Assembly (NCBI GenBank): GCA_902812415.1 | Contig: CADDZJ010000009.1 | Coordinates: 1 to 64,000 of the forward strand | Direction of reading: 5' to 3' | DNA: 64,000 nt | Origin: Acidobacteriota bacterium | Lineage (GTDB): Bacteria > Acidobacteriota > Terriglobia > UBA7540 | Shown here: positions 18,396 through 27,726 of the stretch, one piece after another | Layout: each line of letters opens with the position of its first letter | How positions within the stretch are numbered: position 1 is the first letter of the stretch | The notes under the pieces: model-generated | What the model was told of the DNA's origin: nothing | Database searches by the model: none | Seen by the model: the letters and a program-made list of their open reading frames with translations, nothing else | Translations under genes and position numbers: made by a program

Positions 18396-19439
18396 ATGTC
18401 TCAAAACCCGCAGAAGTTTCTGGTAATCCGCTTGAGTTCGATTGGGGATATTGTGCATGCGTTGCCGGCGGTCGCAGCGCTGGGAAATACGTTTCCGGAC
18501 GCAGAAATCACGTGGGCCGTCGAAACCCGATATGCCTGCCTGCTGCAAAACAACCCTTATCTTAAGCAGGTCATATCTCTCGACACCTTGGGATGGCGAT
18601 GTAGCTTGAATCAGGTGGCAACTTTCAGGGAGATCATTCAGACGGCGCAGGCTCTCCGCCATGAACCGTTTGACGCCGTTATTGATTTTCAGGGGCTCGT
18701 GAAAACAGGTTTTATCGCCTGGATGTGCCGCTCTCCGCGCCGTGTCGGATTCGCAAAATATCAACATCGCGAGCCAGGATCTGGATTTTTTTATACGGAT
18801 GAGGTGCCCGTCCCGGTAGGGCGACATGTGATTGAAGAAAATCTGGCTTTGGTGGAATGGCTTGGGGCGCGCGCCGGCGCTTGGCAATTCCCTTTACCGC
18901 AGCATCCGGAAGACAACCTCTACGTGGAATCCGCGCTCGAAAACCGTAAGATTAAAGATTTCATCCTGATTAATCCTGGCGGCGGGTGGATTACCAAGCG
19001 TTGGCCGCCGGCAAATTATAGCATTCTGCTCCAGAAACTCGATGCAGAATTGCCCTGGAGCACCGTGATGAGTGGCTCTCCGGCTGAAGAAAAGGAAATT
19101 CTCGAGATCATTCAACGCTCCGGCTCGCAGCGCGCCCACTATATTCCCACAACGTTGCGCCAGTTTCTGGCGCTGGGCCGACGCGCCCGCTTGTTTGTGG
19201 GGGGCGATACCGGCCCTTTGCACATCGCAGGTGCTCTCGGCGTTCCAATCGTCGCGCTTCACGGCCCTACGGACCCCAGGCGCAATGGCCCATTCTCTCC
19301 CGCTGATATCGCGCTCTCCAATCGAGGACCAATCAATCACACGCGCAAGGCACGGAACCCGAAGTTCCTTGACGGAATTTCAGTCGCTGAGGTCCTTGAG
19401 GCCATTTGTGAGCGTTTGGCGAGGTCCTGTGGAACATAA
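18396..19439 (+). CDS. waaC: ADP-heptose:LPS heptosyltransferase I (WaaC-type, GT9)
   Basis: The enzyme transfers the first heptose onto Kdo of the LPS core. The 347-residue product begins KFLVIRLSSIGDIVHALPAV and later shows INPGGGWITKRW and GGDTGPLHIAGALGVPIVAL, the GT9 donor-binding segments. The wording at the N-terminus and LHGPTDPRRNGPF favour WaaC over WaaF. ATG at 18396 is chosen over a TTG 12 bases earlier. It is fourth in the heptose operon and its end overlaps the next gene by 11 bases. Confidence 0.9.
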   Translation: MSQNPQKFLVIRLSSIGDIVHALPAVAALGNTFPDAEITWAVETRYACLLQNNPYLKQVISLDTLGWRCSLNQVATFREIIQTAQALRHEPFDAVIDFQGLVKTGFIAWMCRSPRRVGFAKYQHREPGSGFFYTDEVPVPVGRHVIEENLALVEWLGARAGAWQFPLPQHPEDNLYVESALENRKIKDFILINPGGGWITKRWPPANYSILLQKLDAELPWSTVMSGSPAEEKEILEIIQRSGSQRAHYIPTTLRQFLALGRRARLFVGGDTGPLHIAGALGVPIVALHGPTDPRRNGPFSPADIALSNRGPINHTRKARNPKFLDGISVAEVLEAICERLARSCGT

Positions 19440-19974
19440 CTACGCAACCTGGGCGGCGCGATGGCGCGTACCCCTGGGCTTCGCCTTCGCCATTGCATAC
19501 CTCGTGTTGAGTCAGCCTACGCCCGGGCTTCTAACCATTGGCCTCATCATCGCCTTTCTGGGGCTGATTCTGCGTCTTCTCGCCGCAGGCTTTATCGATA
19601 AAAACGAGCGCCTCACCAGGGCCGGGCCTTTCCAATACACCAGAAACCCACTTTATTTAGGGAGCCTGGTGCTCGGCCTTGGTTTGATGATCGCTGGAGC
19701 TTCGTGGATTCTCGGAATGACTTTTGTCATCTTATTCGCTTTGATTTACACGCCGGTGATGCAGTCTGAAGAAGCCTTTCTGCGTCAAAAATTCGGCTCC
19801 GTTTATGAAGAATACGCCCGCAAGACGCCTCTGTTCGTACCACTTCCCGGACGGCGGTATTGCGAGGCTGGTCAATTCCGGTGGGAGCGTTATAAGAAGA
19901 ATCGAGAATATGAGGCGGCGTGCGGCTATCTTGCGATCCTTGTTTTCCTCGTCATTAAAATGATGTTACGATAG
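19429..19974 (+). CDS. Isoprenylcysteine carboxyl methyltransferase-like membrane methyltransferase
   Basis: The 181-residue product has about four hydrophobic segments and the family core RAGPFQYTRNPLYLGSLVLG, followed by FLRQKFGSVYEEYARKTP, as in the ICMT/PEMT superfamily of SAM-dependent membrane methyltransferases. GTG at 19429 lies inside the end of waaC with GAGG just upstream. Much longer upstream frames are shadows. Bacterial members act on lipids or small molecules and the substrate is unknown. Tight coupling to waaC hints at a lipid or envelope substrate (inference). Confidence 0.85.
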   Translation: MEHNYATWAARWRVPLGFAFAIAYLVLSQPTPGLLTIGLIIAFLGLILRLLAAGFIDKNERLTRAGPFQYTRNPLYLGSLVLGLGLMIAGASWILGMTFVILFALIYTPVMQSEEAFLRQKFGSVYEEYARKTPLFVPLPGRRYCEAGQFRWERYKKNREYEAACGYLAILVFLVIKMMLR

Positions 19975-20112
19975 CGCAGAGTCGAGAGTTTACCTTTTCG
20001 TGACATCAGGCGTCTAACATTCTATTGCCTTGTGAGGGGATGCTGTGAGCGTCTTATTTTGCAGAGTAACGAGGCGACAGACTTTTTCAGGAAACGGCTG
20101 AACAGCGAGGTT

Positions 20113-20919
20113 ATGTCTTTTCGGGTCTTACAAAAATTGTGTGTCCTGGCGCTGGCCCTCTCCATGAGCGGAGTGGCCCTTGCGACTTCTCCAGCGCCGG
20201 AACCCTTGCCGTTCGCCCCGGGTGAAACACTGACTTATAACGTGACTTGGTCCGTCTTCCCCGCCGGACAAGTTGTTGCCTCGCTCAAGCAGCTTGGCAG
20301 CGGGCCCCAGGACGATTATGAGATCGACACCACCGCTCGCTCCTCAGGATTCGTCTCGTTGCTCTTCAACATCGATAACGCTTATCACTCGGTTTTCGAT
20401 CCTCGAACGCTCTGCTCGCGGGAAATTTCCAAAACCATCAACGAAGGTCGGAGGCATAAGCAAACTCAAATTGTGTTTGATAGCGCCCGCAAAGTGGCAG
20501 TCTTGAATGAAAAAGATCTCAGCAAGCCCGATCATCCAGTCAAGAAGGCTGAGAATGCGATTCCAGCTTGTGTGGAGGATATCATTACGGCTTTCTATTA
20601 CCTGCGCCGCGCCCCGATGCATGTGGGAGAGCAGATCAGAATTCCCGTCAATGATGGGTCACAAACCCATGAGGTGCTGGTCGACGTTCAACAACGCGAA
20701 CGAGTTCAAACGCCCATGGGAACTCGCTACGCCTTCCGCGTGGAGCCTCACGCCCTGGGCGACCTTTACAAGAAGAAAGGGCGAATGTTGATCTGGTTCA
20801 GCGACGATCAGGAGCGCCTTCCGCTGCGCATCAAGGCGATGATGCTGGTGGGCACTATCACCGGAAATCTGGTCTCCGTCAAACAACAGCCTCCGGAACA
20901 ATCGATGCTGCACCCCTAA
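20113..20919 (+). CDS. DUF3108 domain-containing secreted protein
   Basis: The 268-residue product has a signal peptide (LCVLALALSMSGVALA) and then a DUF3108-like beta-rich body: LPFAPGETLTYNVTWSVFPAG near the mature N-terminus and GRMLIWFSDDQERLPLRIKA near the end. Proteins of this family are periplasmic and of unknown function, often near envelope genes. ATG at 20113 is chosen because it places the signal peptide at the N-terminus. It follows the heptose operon by 138 bases and may be its last member. It is convergent with comEC. Confidence 0.85.
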   Translation: MSFRVLQKLCVLALALSMSGVALATSPAPEPLPFAPGETLTYNVTWSVFPAGQVVASLKQLGSGPQDDYEIDTTARSSGFVSLLFNIDNAYHSVFDPRTLCSREISKTINEGRRHKQTQIVFDSARKVAVLNEKDLSKPDHPVKKAENAIPACVEDIITAFYYLRRAPMHVGEQIRIPVNDGSQTHEVLVDVQQRERVQTPMGTRYAFRVEPHALGDLYKKKGRMLIWFSDDQERLPLRIKAMMLVGTITGNLVSVKQQPPEQSMLHP

Positions 20920-20983
20920 ATCAGCGGCGACGACCAAAGCAAGGAATTTCAAATTTCCAATCATCGTCTCTTGCGCTTATATA

Positions 20984-23611
20984 TTAGGGTTCTTCCCCCT
21001 GGTAGCGCTCGACCGCGAGTTCGGAACCTCGCAGGTTGATCGTGACCGAGCCATCCATCCCCACGCGGAAAAGCTCTGTGTTGGTCTTCCTGAAGGGTTG
21101 TGACGCTTCGGTGTTAAGCGCCTCTTCGGAACTGATTTCTCCACCTGCTGCCAACGTGACACGCGGGCTCACTCTTGAGACCAGCATAGAAAATAAGTTG
21201 TCTTGGAGAGCGCCGCGCGGCGCCTGCAGAATATCGCTTTGAATCGGCGCTTGGGATTTCAGGATTCTTTCGATTCCCTCGTCGCGCAGATCGCCTGCAA
21301 GCAGAATCGATCCCGCCGTCCCGGAAATACGAAGGGCAATCGAAGGAACTAAGCCGGCATCCGTATTGGAATCTTGTTCGCTCGGAGCCGCAAGAACGTC
21401 AAATGAAGTCTTCGAGAAGTGGATTCGCTGACCAGCCTCAAGCCGAAGCGCTCGCACCCCGCGCTGCTCTAATAGCTCATGGAGGCTGGCTTCCGCTTGA
21501 TGCGACGGAAGCCTTCCATGCCAAAATTCTTTCACCCGAAAATTACGCAGAATGGCTGGCACGCCGCTCAGATAATCCGCCCTAGAATCCGTGAGAAGGA
21601 AAATATCAATGCTTTTGATTCCTCTCCACCATAAGTAAGGTGAAACGATGTTTTCGCCCGGATCCCAGCGCCGGGCAGGGAAGGGATCGCCCCCGCCCAG
21701 CCGTCTTCGGCTTCCTCCGCAAGCGTCAACCATCATGGTCGTGCGATCGGGGAACGCCAGGAACAGCGCTTCTCCGCCTCCACAGTCGAGGTCGGCCACC
21801 TGGAGTATCCCTTTCGGAACACGTGGAGCAAAAGGATCGAGCGCGAGCAACAAGCCGAAAGCGACGGCGGCCAAGGCCGCGGATACGCCGAAAAGCCGCC
21901 CGTGAAAGGCGAGCCCGCAGGCGGCCACCACGATGGAAAGGCCAAATCCCCACGCTACCCAAAAAGGTGGGTTGGGAACCCGGAAAGAAAGCCAATGAGG
22001 CAGTCGGGGAATCTGAGTCAGGCTGAAAAGCCATGACATGACTAAAGAAAGCAGCTTCGCAGGCAGTACTGCCAGCGCCGGAACGATCGTATGGAATACG
22101 ACCACAGGAACCGCAATGGCGAGAAGAAGAGTCATCACAGGAACTGCCAGCGCATTCAGCCCAATCCCTGCCAGCGTCACGCGATGGAAAATCTCAACCA
22201 TTGGCAGCAGTAAACCCATCTGCAAAATCACGGAAAAAATCAGCAGATCAATGATCCAGATCACAACCCTCATCGGGACTGTCAAGACCATAAGAGGCAA
22301 CCCAGGCCGCGCGCTCAGGAATGGAAGACCATGCATCATCCAATCTGCTGCAAGGCGAAGATCGAGACGGAACTGAGCGAGGCGCGGCTCAAGAGCGACA
22401 TCGAATGAAGAATCGTGGATGCGCCACAGCGCTCGGCGATAGGGTTCTGTCGTTCGCTCGAGAATGGGCACGGCAAGTCCGGCGATCAACAACGCCGCGG
22501 CAAAGGAAAGCTGGAAACCCGAATCGAACAGCCACGCCGGCCGGTGGAAGAGCAGAATCAATGCAGCCAGCCCGATTGCATTGAGCGCGGGTTGCTCGCG
22601 ATCAAGCAGTCGCGCCAGCAGATAGGCCACGATCATCAGGGTTGCGCGCAACGTCGGAGCGCGCTGTTCAACCAGCATGGCATAAAAGCCGAGAAATACA
22701 ATCAAGAGGGCCGTCCTCCAGGGTTCGCGCAGGCCCAGCAGGCGCAAGAGGCCGCCGACCAGCATGGCCAGCAATCCGACGTGCAAGCCCGCAACCACCA
22801 GCAGGTGATAGAGGCCGCTCTTGCGAAAGTCTTCAACCGTGTTTGAGTCAAGCGAGGAGCGATCGCCAAGCAGGATCGCCTTTAATACTGCTCCGTTGCG
22901 CCCTTCCAGAGACCAGGGTGGGTAGAGTTGATCGATGCTATCGAGCAGCTTCTGGCGGACAGCTTGAATCCATCTCCGGAAAGAAAGCGAGCGTATAGTC
23001 GGCAGCTTCTCGATGAGATCGGGTTGTTCAACGGTCCCTTCCCAGGCAATATCCTGAATCGATTGAAGCCAGCGACGGTAATTGAAGCCGCCGGGATTTT
23101 CATAGTTGTGCGGTCGGCGTAAACGAGCCAGAGCCGATATCGCATCACCGTAATGGAGGCCCAGCGAAGTCGCAGGGAGAGGAGAATGCCAGCCATTCCA
23201 AACGTGCAGACGGATTTTTCCGGCTGCCGGGTGGGCAACACTGCCTTCCGAAATCGAGAGTGCCTGAAGATCGAATTGAATCCCATAAGGCATGAGCAGA
23301 GGATTGGTCAACAGCGTCCCTTCGACACGAACCGGCCGGCTCAGATCAAAGCCCCATTCACTCAGGTGAGCAACGTGGTCCGGTGGAAAACGATATGGAA
23401 ACAGGCGGGCGGCAGACGCTCCTGCAAAAAGAAAGCCTGCCAGGATGCATAAGGCAGCTCCACGACGCCAATTGCGCCATAACGCGAATAGGCCCGTGAG
23501 CGCGCAGGCCAGGCAGACAAGAAGGTACAAGAACCAAGCGCCGCCCTGCGCATGGGAGAATAGAATCCCAAGCGCAAAGCAGCCGGAGAGCAGCAACAGG
23601 GGGCTTCTCAT
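20984..23611 (-). CDS. comEC: ComEC/Rec2-family DNA internalisation channel, degenerate C-terminal MBL domain
   Basis: ComEC forms the inner-membrane channel for transforming DNA. The 875-residue protein has an N-terminal membrane and OB-like domain (DUF4131), a polytopic competence domain (GLYHLLVVAGLHVGLLAMLV near residue 270) and a C-terminal metallo-beta-lactamase-like domain from about residue 640. That last domain is unusual. Where the family has an HxHxDH metal site, this one reads LLTDSRADYLSG (about 671-682). The later HHGS is replaced by PRGA. The Asp of LLAGDL is kept. Channel function may survive while nuclease-like activity is probably lost. Upstream on the same strand is the RlmD-like gene. 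Confidence 0.92.
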   Translation of the reverse strand: MRSPLLLLSGCFALGILFSHAQGGAWFLYLLVCLACALTGLFALWRNWRRGAALCILAGFLFAGASAARLFPYRFPPDHVAHLSEWGFDLSRPVRVEGTLLTNPLLMPYGIQFDLQALSISEGSVAHPAAGKIRLHVWNGWHSPLPATSLGLHYGDAISALARLRRPHNYENPGGFNYRRWLQSIQDIAWEGTVEQPDLIEKLPTIRSLSFRRWIQAVRQKLLDSIDQLYPPWSLEGRNGAVLKAILLGDRSSLDSNTVEDFRKSGLYHLLVVAGLHVGLLAMLVGGLLRLLGLREPWRTALLIVFLGFYAMLVEQRAPTLRATLMIVAYLLARLLDREQPALNAIGLAALILLFHRPAWLFDSGFQLSFAAALLIAGLAVPILERTTEPYRRALWRIHDSSFDVALEPRLAQFRLDLRLAADWMMHGLPFLSARPGLPLMVLTVPMRVVIWIIDLLIFSVILQMGLLLPMVEIFHRVTLAGIGLNALAVPVMTLLLAIAVPVVVFHTIVPALAVLPAKLLSLVMSWLFSLTQIPRLPHWLSFRVPNPPFWVAWGFGLSIVVAACGLAFHGRLFGVSAALAAVAFGLLLALDPFAPRVPKGILQVADLDCGGGEALFLAFPDRTTMMVDACGGSRRRLGGGDPFPARRWDPGENIVSPYLWWRGIKSIDIFLLTDSRADYLSGVPAILRNFRVKEFWHGRLPSHQAEASLHELLEQRGVRALRLEAGQRIHFSKTSFDVLAAPSEQDSNTDAGLVPSIALRISGTAGSILLAGDLRDEGIERILKSQAPIQSDILQAPRGALQDNLFSMLVSRVSPRVTLAAGGEISSEEALNTEASQPFRKTNTELFRVGMDGSVTINLRGSELAVERYQGEEP

Positions 23612-23739
23612 GGGATGACAGCCTCATCCGCCAGGCGTCAATGAGGGTTTGGGGAATGACTGAGAACAGGCAGCTTCAGTTGCGAAACCCGGCGCCGATT
23701 CTCTCTCCATGCCTTCCCCCTAACCCAACAACATCCGAC

Positions 23740-25044
23740 TTACAGATGCGCGCGACGGAGTTGTACAAAAGCCTCGATATGGTATGTCTGAGGGAAAAAG
23801 TCGAACATCTCAACGGAAGCCATAACATAACCCTGTTGAAGGAGAAAAGCGAGATCGCGAGCGAGTGTTGGAGGGTGGCAACTGACGTAGAAGATTCTCT
23901 GTGGCTGAAGCCTGACCAATGCTTTCAGCGAGGGATATCCGACGCCTGAGCGGGGCGGGTCCAATACAACGAGGTCGGGTTGGGGCCTGGAAAAGCGCCG
24001 CAAAAAGTCAAATACCGATCGGTGGATAACCTCGATTCGAGACGAGTCGTGGGTTTGAGCGTTCGCCCTGAGGTCCGCCGCCGAGCCCGGATGCATCTCA
24101 ACCCCAATCACTTTTCTGAAATGTTGGGCCAGCGGAAGCGTGAACAGCCCGACTCCGGCATAAAGATCGAGGGCAAGAAACCCGGCTTCACAGGCATCCT
24201 GCTTTTTAGCGCCTGTTGCGGCTTTTGTGACCGAAGCGGCAAGCTCAGGGAGAAGAAATCGCGAGGCTTGGAAAAAAGAGCCTGGGCTGATTTGATAGCC
24301 AAAGGGTCCGACGCGATAAACAAGCGTTGGCTGCCCCATAATTCTTGTCTTCCCGTTGATCCCCTCAAGGGCCACCGTCTGCACCTGCGGCAATTCCCTG
24401 AGAATTGTATGGTCCATACTTTGGGCTTTGGCAGGAGGCGCTTGTCCGCATAGCCGCAGCATCACATGCTGATCACGATCATCAGTCATCATTTCAATTT
24501 CGTGGAACCCTGCAAGGCCGTCACAGTTCAGGAGTTGGCGTAAGCCGGCGAGAGTCTTATTCAGACCGGGAGACAGGATGCGGCAGGAATCAATATCCAC
24601 TAACTGATGCGATTCCGGGGCGAAGAACCCCAACCGCACCTTCCCGGCAGGCAGCGTTTCCACCTTGAATTGCGCCTGATTGCGATAATTCCATGGAAAT
24701 GCCGCATGCGCAGGGATTTCAGCCGTCCATTCAATTCCTCCCAGACGGGAAAGAGTTTCCCGCAGAATGGCAATTTTCCAGACGACCTGCTTTTCCGCCA
24801 GGAAGTGCTGATACTGGCAACCTCCGCAATTCTCAAAATAGGGACAGGATGCCTGAATTCGCTCGGCGGCAGGCTTGATGATTCGCGTCACACGCGCATG
24901 GATCATCCCTTTTGCTTGGCGCACCTGCTCAGCTTCCACAACTTCACCCGGAAGGGCTCGGGAGACCAGCACGGGCGATCTCTGGTGATATCCCAGGGCT
25001 GCGCCCCCAAAAACGAGTTTCTGCGGAATCAACTCAAAGCTCAT
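23740..25044 (-). CDS. rlmD: 23S rRNA (uracil-5-)-methyltransferase, RlmD/RumA type
   Basis: The 434-residue SAM enzyme is expected to methylate U in rRNA to m5U. It has an N-terminal TRAM-like domain, an Fe-S cluster motif CPYFENCGGCQYQH (Cys67, Cys73, Cys76, with a fourth Cys near 153), the SAM site LDLYAGVGLFTLPLA, the DPPRSG loop and the catalytic YVSCHPPTLARDL. Within this family RlmC, RlmD and TrmA are hard to separate. The Fe-S cysteines exclude TrmA, and RlmD is the usual name for a lone copy. It starts at ATG 25044. Confidence 0.9.
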   Translation of the reverse strand: MSFELIPQKLVFGGAALGYHQRSPVLVSRALPGEVVEAEQVRQAKGMIHARVTRIIKPAAERIQASCPYFENCGGCQYQHFLAEKQVVWKIAILRETLSRLGGIEWTAEIPAHAAFPWNYRNQAQFKVETLPAGKVRLGFFAPESHQLVDIDSCRILSPGLNKTLAGLRQLLNCDGLAGFHEIEMMTDDRDQHVMLRLCGQAPPAKAQSMDHTILRELPQVQTVALEGINGKTRIMGQPTLVYRVGPFGYQISPGSFFQASRFLLPELAASVTKAATGAKKQDACEAGFLALDLYAGVGLFTLPLAQHFRKVIGVEMHPGSAADLRANAQTHDSSRIEVIHRSVFDFLRRFSRPQPDLVVLDPPRSGVGYPSLKALVRLQPQRIFYVSCHPPTLARDLAFLLQQGYVMASVEMFDFFPQTYHIEAFVQLRRAHL

Positions 25045-25150
25045 ATCGATTGATCCCGAAGCGCGCAGTTGGCGCGCGTCAATCGGCCCTGAACAACGTG
25101 ATTCAAAAGGTGTGCGACGGCATGACCACTCAGAAATGTGCCTGAATTCC

Positions 25151-25861
25151 TTACAGGTAGAATAGACTCAGCCGAGGCAATTGATGATGTTCGAACAATT
25201 TCTTCTTAATAAATTGCCGCTCCAGCAATTCAATCTGGGCGGCATTCATTGTCCGCCGGAAAGGGGTCATTCCGCGTTCTACTTCTTCGCGCATTCGCGT
25301 AAGAAGCTCCACGGAACAGCTCCGCGTAAGAGAGGCTGTCAGTTTTTCCTCAATTACTGTCAGTTGTCTTTCCAGGCCCTGAAGATCCTTTAGAAGCGTT
25401 TCTCCGGTCTGAGCTGCGATGGCCCGCAGGTCAGAAGCAGCCTGGTCGAAGTCTTTCTCCAGATCGAAATTTGAATTGTCCCGCGCCAGGCCCGCGGCAT
25501 TTCCAAGCCGGGAAATTCCATCCTTCAGGTATTGAATAATTTGCTCTGCCGTGAAGGGGGAATTCGATCCGCCGGCGTAGTCATCGCCTGACTCTACTTT
25601 TGCCGTTTTCATCTGCTCGGCAGCCGCCATCACTTCCTGTGCGCAGTAACCCAGCCCATTCACCTTCCTGAAACGATGGCGTTTTTGCGCGAATTTCTCA
25701 AACGCGCGTTCAATGCCGACGCAGACCGCCTCAAGCGGAATCCCTGCTTCTTTCCAGGATTCGATCAACGCCCAGTCCAGCGTTGAAAGCAATGTCGGCG
25801 TGCCTCGCGCTCGCTGGAAGCGCTCTTCAATCTCGGTGAAATAATTGTAGTAGTTTTCCAA
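25151..25861 (-). CDS. Conserved-looking protein of unknown function, last gene of the valS-birA-coaX unit
   Basis: I do not recognise this 236-residue soluble protein. It starts MENYYNYFTEIEERFQRARG, contains SWKEAGIPLEAVCVGIERAF (an amphipathic helix) and KVNGLGYCAQEVMAAAEQ, and is mostly helical with a coiled-coil-prone segment near residues 140-200. The only usable start is a TTG at 25861, since an in-frame stop lies just upstream. It follows coaX by 33 bases on the same strand, so it is probably translated from the same mRNA. The sequence has normal coding character and looks like a real gene. Confidence 0.7.
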   Translation of the reverse strand: MENYYNYFTEIEERFQRARGTPTLLSTLDWALIESWKEAGIPLEAVCVGIERAFEKFAQKRHRFRKVNGLGYCAQEVMAAAEQMKTAKVESGDDYAGGSNSPFTAEQIIQYLKDGISRLGNAAGLARDNSNFDLEKDFDQAASDLRAIAAQTGETLLKDLQGLERQLTVIEEKLTASLTRSCSVELLTRMREEVERGMTPFRRTMNAAQIELLERQFIKKKLFEHHQLPRLSLFYL

Positions 25862-25894
25862 GACTGGTCTCGCTCAAGCTGATGTCCCCATTGA

Positions 25895-26680
25895 TCAGGC
25901 TTTGCGTCTCGCCCCCTTCAAGTGCCGTTCATGAATGATTCGCAAGCCCTCCAGAGTGAGCGACCCTTCGACGGGCGGCTTGTACTTCGACACCGGAGCA
26001 ACCCAGGACGCCTGGCCGCCTGTGGCGATCACTCGCGTTCCTTTGCCCAGGATGGCGCAGAGGCGATCCAGAATGCCGTCCACCAGGCCGATCGCTCCAT
26101 AGAAGAGGCCCGACTGCATGCTGCCCACCGTATTCGTACCGATCACCGTCTCCGGCTCGCGAATCTCCACTCGCGGCAGGCGCGCCGCGCGTTGAAACAA
26201 GGCCTCGGCAGCAATCCCGATTCCGGGCGCAATCACGCCGCCCAGATATTCTCCGCGCGCGGAGACGGCGTCAAAAGTAATGGCTGTCCCAAAATCCACA
26301 ATAATGCACGGTCCCCCGTATTTCTCAAAAGCCGCCACGCTATTCGCAATCCGGTCAGCGCCGACTTCCTGCGGATTGTCGTAGTGAATGGGCATCCCCG
26401 TCCGCGTTCCAGGCCCCAGAAAGACCGGCGCAAGGTGAAAATATTTCCTCACCATCTCCTCAAGCACGCCGTTGAGAGGCGGAACGACGCTTGCAATCAT
26501 CACGTGTTTTACCACGCCCGACTCCAGCCCGTCTAACGCCAGAAGATTTCGGATCAAAAGTCCGTACTCGTCAACGGTCTGCGCGCGATTGGTTGAGATC
26601 CGCCAATGTCCTCGCAAAGACTGATCGGCGTAGATTCCGAACACGGTATTTGTATTTCCAACGTCGATGACCAGAAGCAT
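25895..26680 (-). CDS. coaX: Type III pantothenate kinase
   Basis: CoaX phosphorylates pantothenate, the first step of coenzyme A synthesis, and is insensitive to CoA feedback. The 261-residue product has the ASKHA-fold motifs [10 protein letters not shown] at the N-terminus, [24 protein letters not shown] and the late GGQA. ATG at 26680 gives the family N-terminus [15 protein letters not shown] five codons upstream (26695) is possible. The birA-coaX pairing is common in bacteria. The gene lies 40 bases after birA. Confidence 0.95.
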   Translation of the reverse strand: MLLVIDVGNTNTVFGIYADQSLRGHWRISTNRAQTVDEYGLLIRNLLALDGLESGVVKHVMIASVVPPLNGVLEEMVRKYFHLAPVFLGPGTRTGMPIHYDNPQEVGADRIANSVAAFEKYGGPCIIVDFGTAITFDAVSARGEYLGGVIAPGIGIAAEALFQRAARLPRVEIREPETVIGTNTVGSMQSGLFYGAIGLVDGILDRLCAILGKGTRVIATGGQASWVAPVSKYKPPVEGSLTLEGLRIIHERHLKGARRKA

Positions 26681-26720
26681 TTTGATCAGGAGCACCCTCT
26701 GCCGGCACGATAGGCGGCCC

Positions 26721-27710
26721 TTACTTCAATTCCAGCACCTCCCCGGAAATCAGCGCTTCTTCGCGTCCATCTTCAAACCGCACGCGCAAGGCGCCGCTCG
26801 GTTCAAGCCCCTGCGTCAGGCCGAAAGCTTCCTCGGAATTTCGAAGCACTCGGATTCGCTTGCCGCGCGCGAAGCTGGAAATTGATTCCCAGCCGCGTAC
26901 CACCTCGGCGCTCCCACGCTCCTGGAGCAGCAGGTAAAAGCGCTGCATTTCCTTGAGGAGCGCAGCTAGAATATGAACGCGGGAATATCTTCGTCCTCCC
27001 TCAAGACTCAACGAGGTGGCAATCGATCTTAAGTCCCTGGGCATGCTGCGATGATTCACATTCAGACCGAGACCCACGACGACCGCGTGAATGCGATCAA
27101 GCTCCGCGCTCATTTCCGTCAGAATGCCACCCACCTTTTTCCCGCTGATGAGCAGATCGTTCGGCCAGCGGATGTCCGTGACAAGCCCCGTAATCTTGCG
27201 AATGGCGTGATGTCCCGCCACGCCTGCCAACAACGTCAGGATCGGGGCAGCCGCCGGCGGCAGCGTGGGACGTAAAATGATGGAGACGTAAATGCCGCTC
27301 GATTTTTCGGAATACCAGGCGCGTCCAAAACGCCCACGCCCCGCGCTCTGTTCCTCCGCCAGAACAACCGTTCCGTGCGGCGCTCCGTCGGCTGCCAACT
27401 CCATCGCCACGGTGTTGGTGGAACCCGTGAGGAAGTAGTGCACGATCTTCTTCCCAATCTCGCACTCTCCTAATTCCGGGCGAACGAGGCTGGGCGTCAG
27501 GAGGTCTGGAACGACGCGAAGCTGGTAACCGGTTGCAGGGTAACCCTGAATTTCGACTCCCAGGGACCGAAGCCGCTCAATCCATGCCCACACCGTTGCC
27601 CGCGTTACGCCAATTTCGGCGGCGATCTTCGGGCCCGGCATCACCACCGTTGCGTTTTCTGCCAGCAGGTGAATCAGGCGATCCATTCGGCGGTCGGTGG
27701 GCTGGGACAT
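26721..27710 (-). CDS. birA: Biotin--[acetyl-CoA-carboxylase] ligase, with N-terminal HTH
   Basis: BirA activates biotin to biotinyl-AMP and attaches it to the biotin carrier protein. The 329-residue protein has an N-terminal winged-helix domain ([20 protein letters not shown]), which suggests it can also act as a biotin-dependent repressor. The catalytic domain shows GRGRFGRAW and the Lys-containing [19 protein letters not shown] small C-terminal SH3-like domain ends the protein. It starts 16 bases after the valS stop. No bio operator was identified. Confidence 0.95.
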   Translation of the reverse strand: MSQPTDRRMDRLIHLLAENATVVMPGPKIAAEIGVTRATVWAWIERLRSLGVEIQGYPATGYQLRVVPDLLTPSLVRPELGECEIGKKIVHYFLTGSTNTVAMELAADGAPHGTVVLAEEQSAGRGRFGRAWYSEKSSGIYVSIILRPTLPPAAAPILTLLAGVAGHHAIRKITGLVTDIRWPNDLLISGKKVGGILTEMSAELDRIHAVVVGLGLNVNHRSMPRDLRSIATSLSLEGGRRYSRVHILAALLKEMQRFYLLLQERGSAEVVRGWESISSFARGKRIRVLRNSEEAFGLTQGLEPSGALRVRFEDGREEALISGEVLELK

Positions 27711-27726
27711 AAATCACCTGAGGAGG

